Shown here in pieces: positions 1-4,406 of a stretch of 5,190 bases of DNA; position 1 is the stretch's first letter; each line of letters opens with the position of its first letter. Under the pieces are notes generated by a model. That model searched no databases. It saw only the letters and a program-made list of their open reading frames with translations, and was not told the DNA's origin. The DNA comes from Chloroflexota bacterium (GTDB lineage Bacteria; Chloroflexota; Dehalococcoidia; UBA1151). Both the position numbers and the translations under genes were made by a program. The stretch lies in NCBI GenBank assembly GCA_022561735.1, contig JADFQR010000116.1:1-5190 (forward strand), written 5' to 3'.

Positions 1-240
1 GTAGGCGGTGACCGATCTCCCACGGGCCGAAAGGGGCCGCGCTGCGACAAGGCCGTCCCCGCCGTTGTTGCCCGGACCGACGAGCACCAGCGCCGGACCG
101 CTCCCCGCTGTGGGCAGGAGATCTCGCAGGGCATCAGCGATGGCGCGGCCGGCGTTTTCCATCAAGCTGTCGAGCGAGACCCCGGCCTGAACAGCCGCAC
201 GCTCGATCTCCTGCATCTGCCGCGCGTTGACTATCTTCAT
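1..240 (-). CDS. nnr: NAD(P)H-hydrate epimerase, YjeF N-terminal domain (partial; C-terminus beyond the left edge)
   Basis: The first 80 codons of a YjeF_N-family protein are visible, read from ATG at 240-238 to the window edge. Family hallmarks are MENAGRAIA (residues 27-35) and the glycine-rich loop GPGNNGGDGLVAAR (55-68), which in this family lies in the Rossmann-like epimerase fold. Family knowledge: the enzyme epimerises the R and S forms of hydrated NADH/NADPH so that an ADP- or ATP-dependent dehydratase can restore the cofactor. In many bacteria the dehydratase is fused at the C-terminus (Nnr), but that part would be outside the window, so a fusion cannot be judged. The start lies 7 nt after the acpS stop. 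An AGGGA about 10 nt upstream overlaps the end of acpS, suggesting co-transcription and translational coupling. The acpS-nnr pairing is common in bacteria. Family assignment is firm; bifunctionality is unknown. Confidence 0.9.
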   Translation of the reverse strand, partial: MKIVNARQMQEIERAAVQAGVSLDSLMENAGRAIADALRDLLPTAGSGPALVLVGPGNNGGDGLVAARPLSARGRSVTAY

Positions 241-247
241 CGGGGTT

Positions 248-646
248 TCATCCCTGCGCCGGCCCTTTATCTGATTCTGCGGTTTTGGCCGTTACAGCCA
301 CAACACTGGCGATGGCGAATTCCCGGGAATGGGAAAGGCTGATCGCGATACGCACGATTCCCATCCTCTCGGCGCGCGCCTTTGCCCGGTTGTGGAGGAC
401 GATCTCGGGCGCACGCCCGCGCTTGCGCTGGACCTCAATATCACGCCATCCAACGCCGCGCACGCCGGTACCAAGCGCCTTCATCACCGCCTCCTTGGCG
501 GCGAAACGGCTGGCCAGTTGCGGCGCGCGCCCGCGGCAGTAGGCCTGTTCACCCGGCGTGTAGATCTTGTCCAGAAATCTCCGGGGATAGCGCGAGAACG
601 TGAGCTTGATCCGCTCTATCTCGATGATGTCAATGCCGACGTACAA
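248..646 (-). CDS. acpS: Holo-[acyl-carrier-protein] synthase (AcpS), TTG start
   Basis: This 132-residue protein matches the AcpS-type phosphopantetheinyl transferase, usually about 115-140 residues. It transfers 4'-phosphopantetheine from CoA to the serine of apo-ACP, activating fatty acid synthesis in the cytoplasm. Visible motifs are the N-terminal VGIDIIEIERI, with metal-binding Asp6; RFAAKEAVMKAL, with Glu52, the second metal ligand, and Lys51; and ISLSHSREFAIA, with His106. I chose TTG at 646-644 because it puts the GID motif at residues 4-6, as in homologues. No ATG or GTG lies close upstream in frame, and the ribosome binding site is weak (AGGGA, 11 nt away). The frame stays open upstream to about 1663, antisense to folD, but that stretch looks non-coding. 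The last ~14 residues (KTAESDKGPAQG region) are a non-conserved tail. It is the first gene of the leftward pair with nnr, probably driven by the TATAAT box at 779-784. Confidence 0.93.
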   Translation of the reverse strand: MYVGIDIIEIERIKLTFSRYPRRFLDKIYTPGEQAYCRGRAPQLASRFAAKEAVMKALGTGVRGVGWRDIEVQRKRGRAPEIVLHNRAKARAERMGIVRIAISLSHSREFAIASVVAVTAKTAESDKGPAQG

Positions 647-727
647 CCTGAGCCCGTTCCCTGTTCCACTTAAGGAATCATTCCTGTCTGGATGTCCCCA
701 CGGACCCGTCCGGGGCGAAATCCCGGC

Positions 728-755
728 TTCATCAGCTTTGCCGCCGCCTGATGAA
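728..755 (-). promoter_or_regulatory. Stem-loop in the predicted acpS leader
   Basis: TTCATCAG (728-735) and CTGATGAA (748-755) form a perfect 8-bp stem around a 12-nt loop. It lies between the putative acpS promoter and the acpS start, so it would be in the acpS mRNA leader. No T-run follows on either strand, so it does not look like an intrinsic terminator. It could equally be a protein-binding inverted repeat in DNA. Confidence 0.4.
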
Positions 756-778
756 ACTGTGGCCGAAGTGACCGGGCG

Positions 779-784
779 ATTATA
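779..784 (-). promoter_or_regulatory. Putative -10 box of the acpS-nnr promoter
   Basis: On the minus strand this reads TATAAT, a perfect sigma-70-type -10 hexamer in otherwise GC-rich DNA. The best -35 candidate is TTGGGG (minus strand, 800-805), only 15 nt away, which is short and a weak match. Transcription would start near 772, giving acpS a leader of about 125 nt that contains the hairpin at 728-755. Inferred from sequence match only. Confidence 0.45.
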
Positions 785-929
785 GATTGCCGTGCGATCC
801 CCCAACGGGTGACTTCGCGTGCCGGGGAAACGGTCTGTCCAGACAGGCGACTCGCGATGCTCACCTGCGAAAACGCTGCAAGCGTGGCCCGGAACGCGAA
901 AACCGGGCGCGCCATGACAGATAATTCGA

Positions 930-974
930 TATCCGGCTGTCCGGAACATCGTCTGGATGTCGCGACAGCCGATA
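930..974. repeat. Long nested imperfect hairpin upstream of folD
   Basis: The outer arms are CGGCTGTC (934-941) and GACAGCCG (964-971), extended by TAT/ATA pairs with C933 bulged. Nested inside are ACATC (946-950) and GATGT (956-960) around the pentaloop GTCTG. The whole 45-nt unit folds into one rod with small internal bulges. The flanks carry similar sequences: GACAGATAATT at 916-926 and GACAGCCGATAATT at 964-977. It lies about 90 nt before the folD start and may act as an operator or as an RNA leader structure. No T-run follows it. Confidence 0.5.
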
Positions 975-999
975 ATTAATGCAGGACAGTTTCCAGCAC

Positions 1000-1055
1000 G
1001 CCCGGCAACGCAAGATACGCCGGCAACGCCATATACGCCCGGCAACGCCATATAC
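1000..1055 (+). repeat. Three tandem 18/19-nt repeats abutting the folD ribosome binding site
   Basis: The units are GCCCGGCAACGCAAGATAC (1000-1018), GCCGGCAACGCCATATAC (1019-1036) and GCCCGGCAACGCCATATAC (1037-1055). Units 2 and 3 differ by a single C; unit 1 differs from unit 3 at two bases near its 3' part. The third unit ends directly against GGAGG at 1056-1060. The 18/19-nt period does not preserve a reading frame and no usual start codon lies in it, so it is untranslated leader or a binding-site array. Confidence 0.8.
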
Positions 1056-1060
1056 GGAGG
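1056..1060 (+). promoter_or_regulatory. folD Shine-Dalgarno sequence, which decides the ATT start
   Basis: GGAGG is a perfect anti-16S match and is followed by a 6-nt spacer (ACCCCC) and then ATT at 1067, in frame with FolD. The optimal spacing is the main argument that ATT is used, as no ATG, GTG, TTG or CTG occurs in this frame between the upstream stop (977-979) and 1066. Confidence 0.7.
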
Positions 1061-1066
1061 ACCCCC

Positions 1067-1972
1067 ATTCCTGAAAAGAAGATCGCCCGGCGCATAGACG
1101 GAAAGGCGATTGCCGAGAAGGTCCGGGCTGAAGTGGCTATGGACGTCCGGGAATGGATCGCGGCAGGCAACCCGCAACCGGGACTGGCTGTAGTCCTTGT
1201 GGGGGATGACCCTGCGTCCGCGACCTATGTTCGAGGCAAGGAAAGGGCGTCGGTTGAGGTTGGGATGAGGTCGGAGACCCGCAACCTTCCGGCAGACGTG
1301 ACACAGGATGAACTTCTCGGAGTGATCGAGGAGTTGAACGCGGATGACCGGATTACCGGCTTCCTGGTGCAACTTCCATTGCCGGATCACATCGACGACG
1401 ACACCATCCTCCACGCCATCGACCCTGTGAAAGACGTCGACGGCATACATCCTTTCAACCTGGGGCTGCTCCTCGGCGGAACTCCCCGGCTTGCCCCGGC
1501 TACCCCGAGCGGCATCTTGAGGCTGCTCGCCGAGGAGGGTGTGGACACGAAGGGGAAACACGTGGTGATCTGCGGCCGCAGCAACATCGTCGGCCGTCCG
1601 CTTGCCGCACTTCTGCTCCGGCGCGGCGTTGCTGGCGGTGACGCGACGGTCACCGTGTGCCACTCCCGGACCCGGGATCTCGGCTCATACACCATCCAGG
1701 CTGACATCCTGGTCGCTGCGATGGGCGTTCCGGGATTGATCACAAAAGAGATGGTCAAGCCGGGAGCTGTTGTGATCGACGTTGGGACGGTGCGCGTCGA
1801 TGACCCGTCCCGGGAGCGCGGATGGCGGCTCGCGGGCGACATCGCCCTTGATGTTCGCGAGGTGGCGTCCCTGCGGACTCCGGTGCCCGGAGGTGTGGGG
1901 CCAATGACGATAGCCATGCTGCTGAAAAACGTCATGACGGCAGCGCGACTCGTGGCCGTCCGCGCCCCTTGA
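1067..1972 (+). CDS. folD: Bifunctional methylene-THF dehydrogenase / methenyl-THF cyclohydrolase (FolD), apparent ATT start
   Basis: FolD oxidises 5,10-methylene-THF to methenyl-THF with NADP+ and hydrolyses that to 10-formyl-THF, supplying one-carbon units for purines and formyl-Met-tRNA. From ATT at 1067 the product is 301 residues, close to the family's 280-300. Motifs: RRIDGKAIAEKVRAEV (8-23) as the first helix; VGDDPASATYVRGKERA with catalytic Tyr54 and Lys58; QLPLPDHID, the substrate-site segment; KDVDGIHPFNLG from residue 122; the NADP-binding GRSNIVGRPLA (170-180); and PGGVGPMTIAMLLKN (274-288). The first ordinary start is GTG at 1133, which would remove the conserved IDGK helix and has a poor ribosome binding site, so I prefer ATT behind the GGAGG. 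An ATG-to-ATT sequencing error is possible. It is divergent from acpS and lies upstream of pdhA on the same strand, 180 nt away. The function is firm; the exact start is less so. Confidence 0.95.
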   Translation: MPEKKIARRIDGKAIAEKVRAEVAMDVREWIAAGNPQPGLAVVLVGDDPASATYVRGKERASVEVGMRSETRNLPADVTQDELLGVIEELNADDRITGFLVQLPLPDHIDDDTILHAIDPVKDVDGIHPFNLGLLLGGTPRLAPATPSGILRLLAEEGVDTKGKHVVICGRSNIVGRPLAALLLRRGVAGGDATVTVCHSRTRDLGSYTIQADILVAAMGVPGLITKEMVKPGAVVIDVGTVRVDDPSRERGWRLAGDIALDVREVASLRTPVPGGVGPMTIAMLLKNVMTAARLVAVRAP

Positions 1973-2094
1973 TGGCGTGACGAATCAAACGTGGAGAGGG
2001 CCTGCGGCGGGCAGCGGGAAATCCCGGGGCCGTATAGTAAGATAGCCGCCGCCGCAGGGGCATCCGGTCTGGTGTCGCCTCGGCGAAATTATGG

Positions 2095-2127
2095 GTCCGG
2101 CCGCCCTTCAAGAGAATCGGGCCGGAC
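2095..2127 (+). promoter_or_regulatory. Stem-loop upstream of the pdhA ribosome binding site
   Basis: GTCCGGCC (2095-2102) pairs perfectly with GGCCGGAC (2120-2127) around a 17-nt loop. The structure ends 13 nt before the GGAGG of pdhA. No T-run follows, so it is not a standard terminator. It may insulate or modulate pdhA translation, or be a DNA operator; in GC-rich DNA chance is also possible. Confidence 0.4.
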
Positions 2128-2140
2128 ACGTCCCCGGCCT

Positions 2141-2145
2141 GGAGG
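2141..2145 (+). promoter_or_regulatory. pdhA Shine-Dalgarno sequence, which points to an ATC start
   Basis: GGAGG is followed by a 7-nt spacer (TCGAACG) and ATC at 2153, in frame with E1 alpha and at the position where homologues begin. The in-frame GTG at 1991 has no ribosome binding site. The one at 2072 has only a distant AGGGG (about 12 nt). Confidence 0.6.
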
Positions 2146-2147
2146 TC

Positions 2148-2159
2148 GAACGATCGTTC
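2148..2159. promoter_or_regulatory. Perfect 12-bp palindrome over the pdhA start
   Basis: GAACGATCGTTC is self-complementary over all 12 bases and contains the proposed ATC start in its centre. GAAC-N4-GTTC has the form of the Gram-positive LexA box, and also suits many dimeric regulators. In RNA it could form a 4-bp stem with the loop GAUC. The functional role is inference. Confidence 0.4.
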
Positions 2160-3163
2160 AAAGCAAAGCAAAGACGCCTTCCCCGTCAAAACAGAAGGGG
2201 AAGGCGCAGAAACAGGAATTCGTCGATCTGTACCGGCAGATGTACCTGATACGTCAGTTCGAAGAGGTGTGCGGTGAGATGTACACCCGCGGTTTAATCC
2301 GCGGGTTCCTGCACCTTTACATCGGCCAGGAAGCGATAGCCGTCGGATCGATCTCTCAGCTTCAGCCGCAAGACTACATCGTCACCCACTACCGGGACCA
2401 CGGCCACGCGCTGGCGCGCGGCCTTGACCCCAACCGCGCCATGGCGGAGCTCTTCGGCCGTGTTGATGGCCTGAGCAAGGGTAAGGGCGGGTCGATGCAC
2501 CTGTTCGACGCTGAGAAGGGATTTATGGGCGGCCACGCCATCGTCGGCGGACAATTCCCACTCGCCGCCGGGCTCGCGCTCTCGCACAAGTACAGGAAGA
2601 CGGACGGCATCTGTCTCGTGTTTTTTGGCGACGGCTCCACCAACCAGGGCACATATCACGAGGTGATGAACCTGGCTGCGGTCTGGAAGCTGCCGATGCT
2701 ATTTTTGCTTGAGAACAACCTGTACGGCATGGGCTCAAGGTTTGACCGGGTTCGTGGCGGTGGCGAAGACTTTTACCCGGGCGCGGCGATGTACGGTATC
2801 GAGCACACGGCTGTTGTTGACGGCATGGATGTGCTGGCCGTGAGGGAGGCGACCAGGGTCGCTATTGAAGGCATACGGGCGGGCAAGGGCCCGGCGTTCA
2901 TCGAGGCCAAGACGTTCCGCTTCCAGGGACACTCGATGGCGGACCCGGTCAAGTACCGTGATAGCGCCGAGACCGCCTCATGGGAGGCGCGCGATCCCAT
3001 CGTGACCTTCCCGCGGGATCTGCTGGCGCAGGAGATCATGGACGAGGCTGAACTTGAACAGATACGCGCAGACGTTGAGGCCCAGGTAGCGGAAGCGGTC
3101 AAGTTTGCCGAAAATAGCCCGTTTCCCCCGGACGAAGAGCTTCACACGGATATTTACGCGTAA
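2153..3163 (+). CDS. pdhA: Pyruvate dehydrogenase E1 component, alpha subunit, apparent ATC start
   Basis: E1 alpha binds thiamine diphosphate with E1 beta, decarboxylates pyruvate and reductively acetylates the E2 lipoyl group. From ATC at 2153 the product is 336 residues: a Lys/Ser-rich tail (2-21), then EFVDLYRQMYLIRQFEE (22-38), as in homologues. Motifs include HYRDHGHALARG (79-90), GKGGSMHLFD (110-119), GGHAIVGGQFPLAAG (126-140), the ThDP/Mg motif from GDG (159-161) through NQG to ENNLYGMG (187-194), and RFQGHSMADPVKYR (256-269), corresponding to the conserved phosphorylation-loop region. The GHSMADPxxYR sequence favours pyruvate over branched-chain 2-oxoacid or acetoin dehydrogenase, although acetoin dehydrogenase alpha remains an alternative. 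Longer products from GTG at 1991 (390 residues) or 2072 (363) would add a low-complexity Arg/Gly/Ser tail. It is first of pdhA-pdhB-pdhC, and 68 nt separate it from pdhB. Confidence 0.9.
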   Translation: MVQSKAKTPSPSKQKGKAQKQEFVDLYRQMYLIRQFEEVCGEMYTRGLIRGFLHLYIGQEAIAVGSISQLQPQDYIVTHYRDHGHALARGLDPNRAMAELFGRVDGLSKGKGGSMHLFDAEKGFMGGHAIVGGQFPLAAGLALSHKYRKTDGICLVFFGDGSTNQGTYHEVMNLAAVWKLPMLFLLENNLYGMGSRFDRVRGGGEDFYPGAAMYGIEHTAVVDGMDVLAVREATRVAIEGIRAGKGPAFIEAKTFRFQGHSMADPVKYRDSAETASWEARDPIVTFPRDLLAQEIMDEAELEQIRADVEAQVAEAVKFAENSPFPPDEELHTDIYA

Positions 3164-3231
3164 CGGCGCCGCACGCGGAGGGAACGGCGACCAGACTTCC
3201 CCGGCGAAAATCGGAGCGTTGAGATTATTGA

Positions 3232-4209
3232 ATGACTGAGATTACCTTCAGACAGGCGCTCCAACGTGGTTTGCGGGAAGCGCTTGACGCTGACCCGGAT
3301 GTGTTCCTCATGGGGGAGGACATCGGGAAGTACGATGGCGCTTACGCCGTTACGCAGGGCCTCCTGGAAAAGTACGGACCGGAACGGATTCGTGACACCC
3401 CGATATCCGAGGCGGCGTTCGTGGGCGCCGGCGTGGGGGCCGCCGTTGCCGGGTTGCGGCCGGTGGTTGAGCTGATGTCAATGAGCTTCTCGCTCGTGGC
3501 GATGGACCAGATCGTCAATATGGCGGCCAAGATCCGGTACATGTCTGGGGGGCAGGTAAAGGTTCCGATGGTGCTGCGCGCCCCGACGGGCGGCGGTGTC
3601 CAGCTCGGGGCGACCCACTCCCAGTCATTTGAGAACTGGTATGCGTCAACCCCCGGCCTGAAGGTAGTTACGCCGTCCACCCCGTACGACGCCCTCGGCC
3701 TCTTGAGAAGCTCCATAGAGGACGACAACCCGGTAGTGTTCGCCGAGCACGCCCTGCTTTACGGGGTGCGCGGCGAGGTACCGGATGAAGAGTATCGAGT
3801 GCCGATCGGTGTCGCTGACATAAAACGCTCCGGTACTGACATCACGATGGTCGGCTGGGCGCACGGCATAGTGACGCTGTTGGACGCAGCGGAGAAGCTG
3901 TCCGAGACGGGCGTGAGCGCTGAGGTGGTCGATCTCCGAACGCTGCGGCCGCTGGACATGGACACCGTCGTGGAGTCGGTCGAGAAAACGGGCAGGGCGC
4001 TGGTGCTGGACGAAAACTGGCGCACAGGCGGGTTTGGCGCGGAAATAGCCGCCGAGATCGGGTATCGATGTTCCGATTACATGGACGGACCGGTGGCCCG
4101 CGTAGGCGGCGCTGACGCCCCGGCGCCGTACTCCCGGCCGCTTGAGCAGCTTGGCATCCCCCAGACCAGCTGGGTGATCGACGAAATCGAGAAAATCTAC
4201 GGTCTCTAG
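3232..4209 (+). CDS. pdhB: Pyruvate dehydrogenase E1 component, beta subunit
   Basis: This 325-residue protein has the usual length of PdhB. It pairs with PdhA as an alpha2beta2 heterotetramer and supplies the residues that activate thiamine diphosphate. It opens with the typical MTEITFRQALQRGLREAL. Visible motifs are MGEDIGKYDGAYAVT (27-41), with Glu29; RDTPISEAAFVGAGVGAA (54-71), where Glu60 is the expected cofactor-activating glutamate; MDQIVNMAAKIRYMSGGQ (91-108); and GGGVQLGATHSQSFENWY (120-137), with the active-site His129. The C-terminal transketolase-like domain includes DITMVGWAHG, VVDLRTLRPLDMDTV and DENWRTGGFGAEIA. The start is ATG at 3232, with only a weak GAG 8 nt upstream and a more distant GGAG. 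Translation may rely on ribosomes arriving from pdhA. The 68-nt gap after pdhA has no terminator. Acetoin or branched-chain E1 beta is less likely, given the PdhA sequence. Confidence 0.93.
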   Translation: MTEITFRQALQRGLREALDADPDVFLMGEDIGKYDGAYAVTQGLLEKYGPERIRDTPISEAAFVGAGVGAAVAGLRPVVELMSMSFSLVAMDQIVNMAAKIRYMSGGQVKVPMVLRAPTGGGVQLGATHSQSFENWYASTPGLKVVTPSTPYDALGLLRSSIEDDNPVVFAEHALLYGVRGEVPDEEYRVPIGVADIKRSGTDITMVGWAHGIVTLLDAAEKLSETGVSAEVVDLRTLRPLDMDTVVESVEKTGRALVLDENWRTGGFGAEIAAEIGYRCSDYMDGPVARVGGADAPAPYSRPLEQLGIPQTSWVIDEIEKIYGL

Positions 4210-4229
4210 GGAATACCCAAAATGTCCCG

Positions 4230-4268
4230 TCTCCCACCGGGAGAGGGGTACGGTGAGGGAGAGGTCTC
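4230..4268. repeat. REP-like palindromic element in the pdhB-pdhC gap
   Basis: TCTCCC (4230-4235) and GGGAGA (4239-4244) pair around ACC. This is followed by a purine-rich tail containing GGTGAGGGAGAGG (4252-4264) and TCTC (4265-4268). This CTCTCCC/GGGAGAGG...GTGAGGGAG pattern resembles short dispersed intergenic repeats I have seen in many high-GC genomes. The window has only one copy, so its repeat status is recalled resemblance, not shown here. Confidence 0.45.
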
Positions 4269-4374
4269 ATCGTAGAAACGCACCTGCATACGGTTTGAAC
4301 TAGTTACCCGGGACGCTGTGACGCGCCCCCAGACCACGCTTCCCAACACCGCAAATATCGCCGCACGCGGTCGA

Positions 4375-4405
4375 CCGGCACGCAACTGCCGGGAAAGGGT
4401 CCCGG
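4375..4405 (+). promoter_or_regulatory. Two mutually exclusive hairpins at the pdhC ribosome binding site
   Basis: Hairpin A pairs CCGGCA (4375-4380) with TGCCGG (4387-4392). Hairpin B pairs CCGGGA (4389-4394) with TCCCGG (4400-4405). Both need CCGG at 4389-4392, so they cannot coexist. The Shine-Dalgarno AAGGG (4395-4399) forms the whole loop of B, whose stem ends 1 nt before the TTG start. A translational switch is possible; chance pairing in GC-rich DNA is the alternative. Confidence 0.4.
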
Positions 4406-4406
4406 A

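Larger units (their letters stand above)
647..1066. other. Divergent acpS/folD control region without a gene
   Basis: I see no credible coding sequence in these 420 nt between the divergent acpS and folD. The acpS side holds a minus-strand TATAAT and an 8-bp hairpin. The folD side holds a run of stem-loops: CAGG/CCTG with a mismatch (844-867), ACGCT/AGCGT (873-885), GCCCGG/CCGGGC (887-908) and a long nested hairpin (930-974). Three tandem repeats follow at 1000-1055, ending against the folD Shine-Dalgarno sequence. The 11-mer GTCTGGATGTC occurs at 686-696 and 951-961, and TCCAGACAGG at 838-847 is the exact inverse of CCTGTCTGGA at 683-692. I found no sigma-70-like promoter for folD that I would defend; GATAAT at 920-925 and 971-976 are -10-like but lack -35 partners. 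Confidence 0.75.
1973..2152 (+). other. folD-pdhA spacer / pdhA leader
   Basis: This 180-nt gap has no recognisable gene. It stays open in the pdhA frame from GTG at 1991, but the would-be residues are Arg/Gly/Ser/Pro-rich and unlike E1 alpha N-termini. It contains a -10-like TATAGT (2033-2038) without a convincing -35, a small CGGG/CCCG hairpin (2015-2026), the stronger stem-loop at 2095-2127, and GGAGG at 2141-2145. No intrinsic terminator follows folD, so read-through from folD into pdhA is possible. Confidence 0.6.
4210..4406 (+). other. pdhB-pdhC spacer / pdhC leader
   Basis: A 197-nt non-coding gap, unusually wide within a pdh operon. Its left part holds a CTCCC/GGGAG palindrome with REP-like character (4230-4268). 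Its right end holds two overlapping hairpins around the pdhC ribosome binding site (4375-4405). I see no good promoter and no T-tracted terminator, so pdhC is probably on the pdhA-pdhB transcript. Confidence 0.6.

Noticed and set aside
8..190. Small plus-strand frame at the left edge
   Set aside because: It lies antisense to the conserved nnr motifs and has no ribosome binding site or recognisable domain.
736..908. ZTP (pfl) or tetrahydrofolate riboswitch upstream of folD
   Set aside because: Fragments such as GCCGCCTG (743-750) and GGGTGAC (807-813) recall the pfl motif but are in the wrong order, and the conserved 3' CCGCCTGGGC segment is missing. No THF riboswitch core was found.
1133..1135. 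GTG at 1133 as the folD start
   Set aside because: It would delete the conserved IDGK-containing first helix, and only a weak AAGG lies upstream. ATT 1067 with a perfect GGAGG fits better.
248..1663. A 471-codon open frame on the minus strand covering acpS, the control region and antisense folD
   Set aside because: Only the last 132 codons match a family (AcpS). The rest runs through hairpins and repeats and antisense to a conserved folD. This is an open-frame artefact of GC-rich DNA.
2015..2026. CGGG-AAAT-CCCG hairpin after folD as a terminator
   Set aside because: The stem is only 4 bp and has no T-tract, too weak to call an intrinsic terminator.
1991..2152. N-terminal extension of PdhA from GTG at 1991 or 2072
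   Set aside because: The added residues are Arg/Gly/Ser/Pro-rich and unlike E1 alpha. They overlap hairpins and lack a ribosome binding site, whereas GGAGG at 2141-2145 points to ATC 2153.
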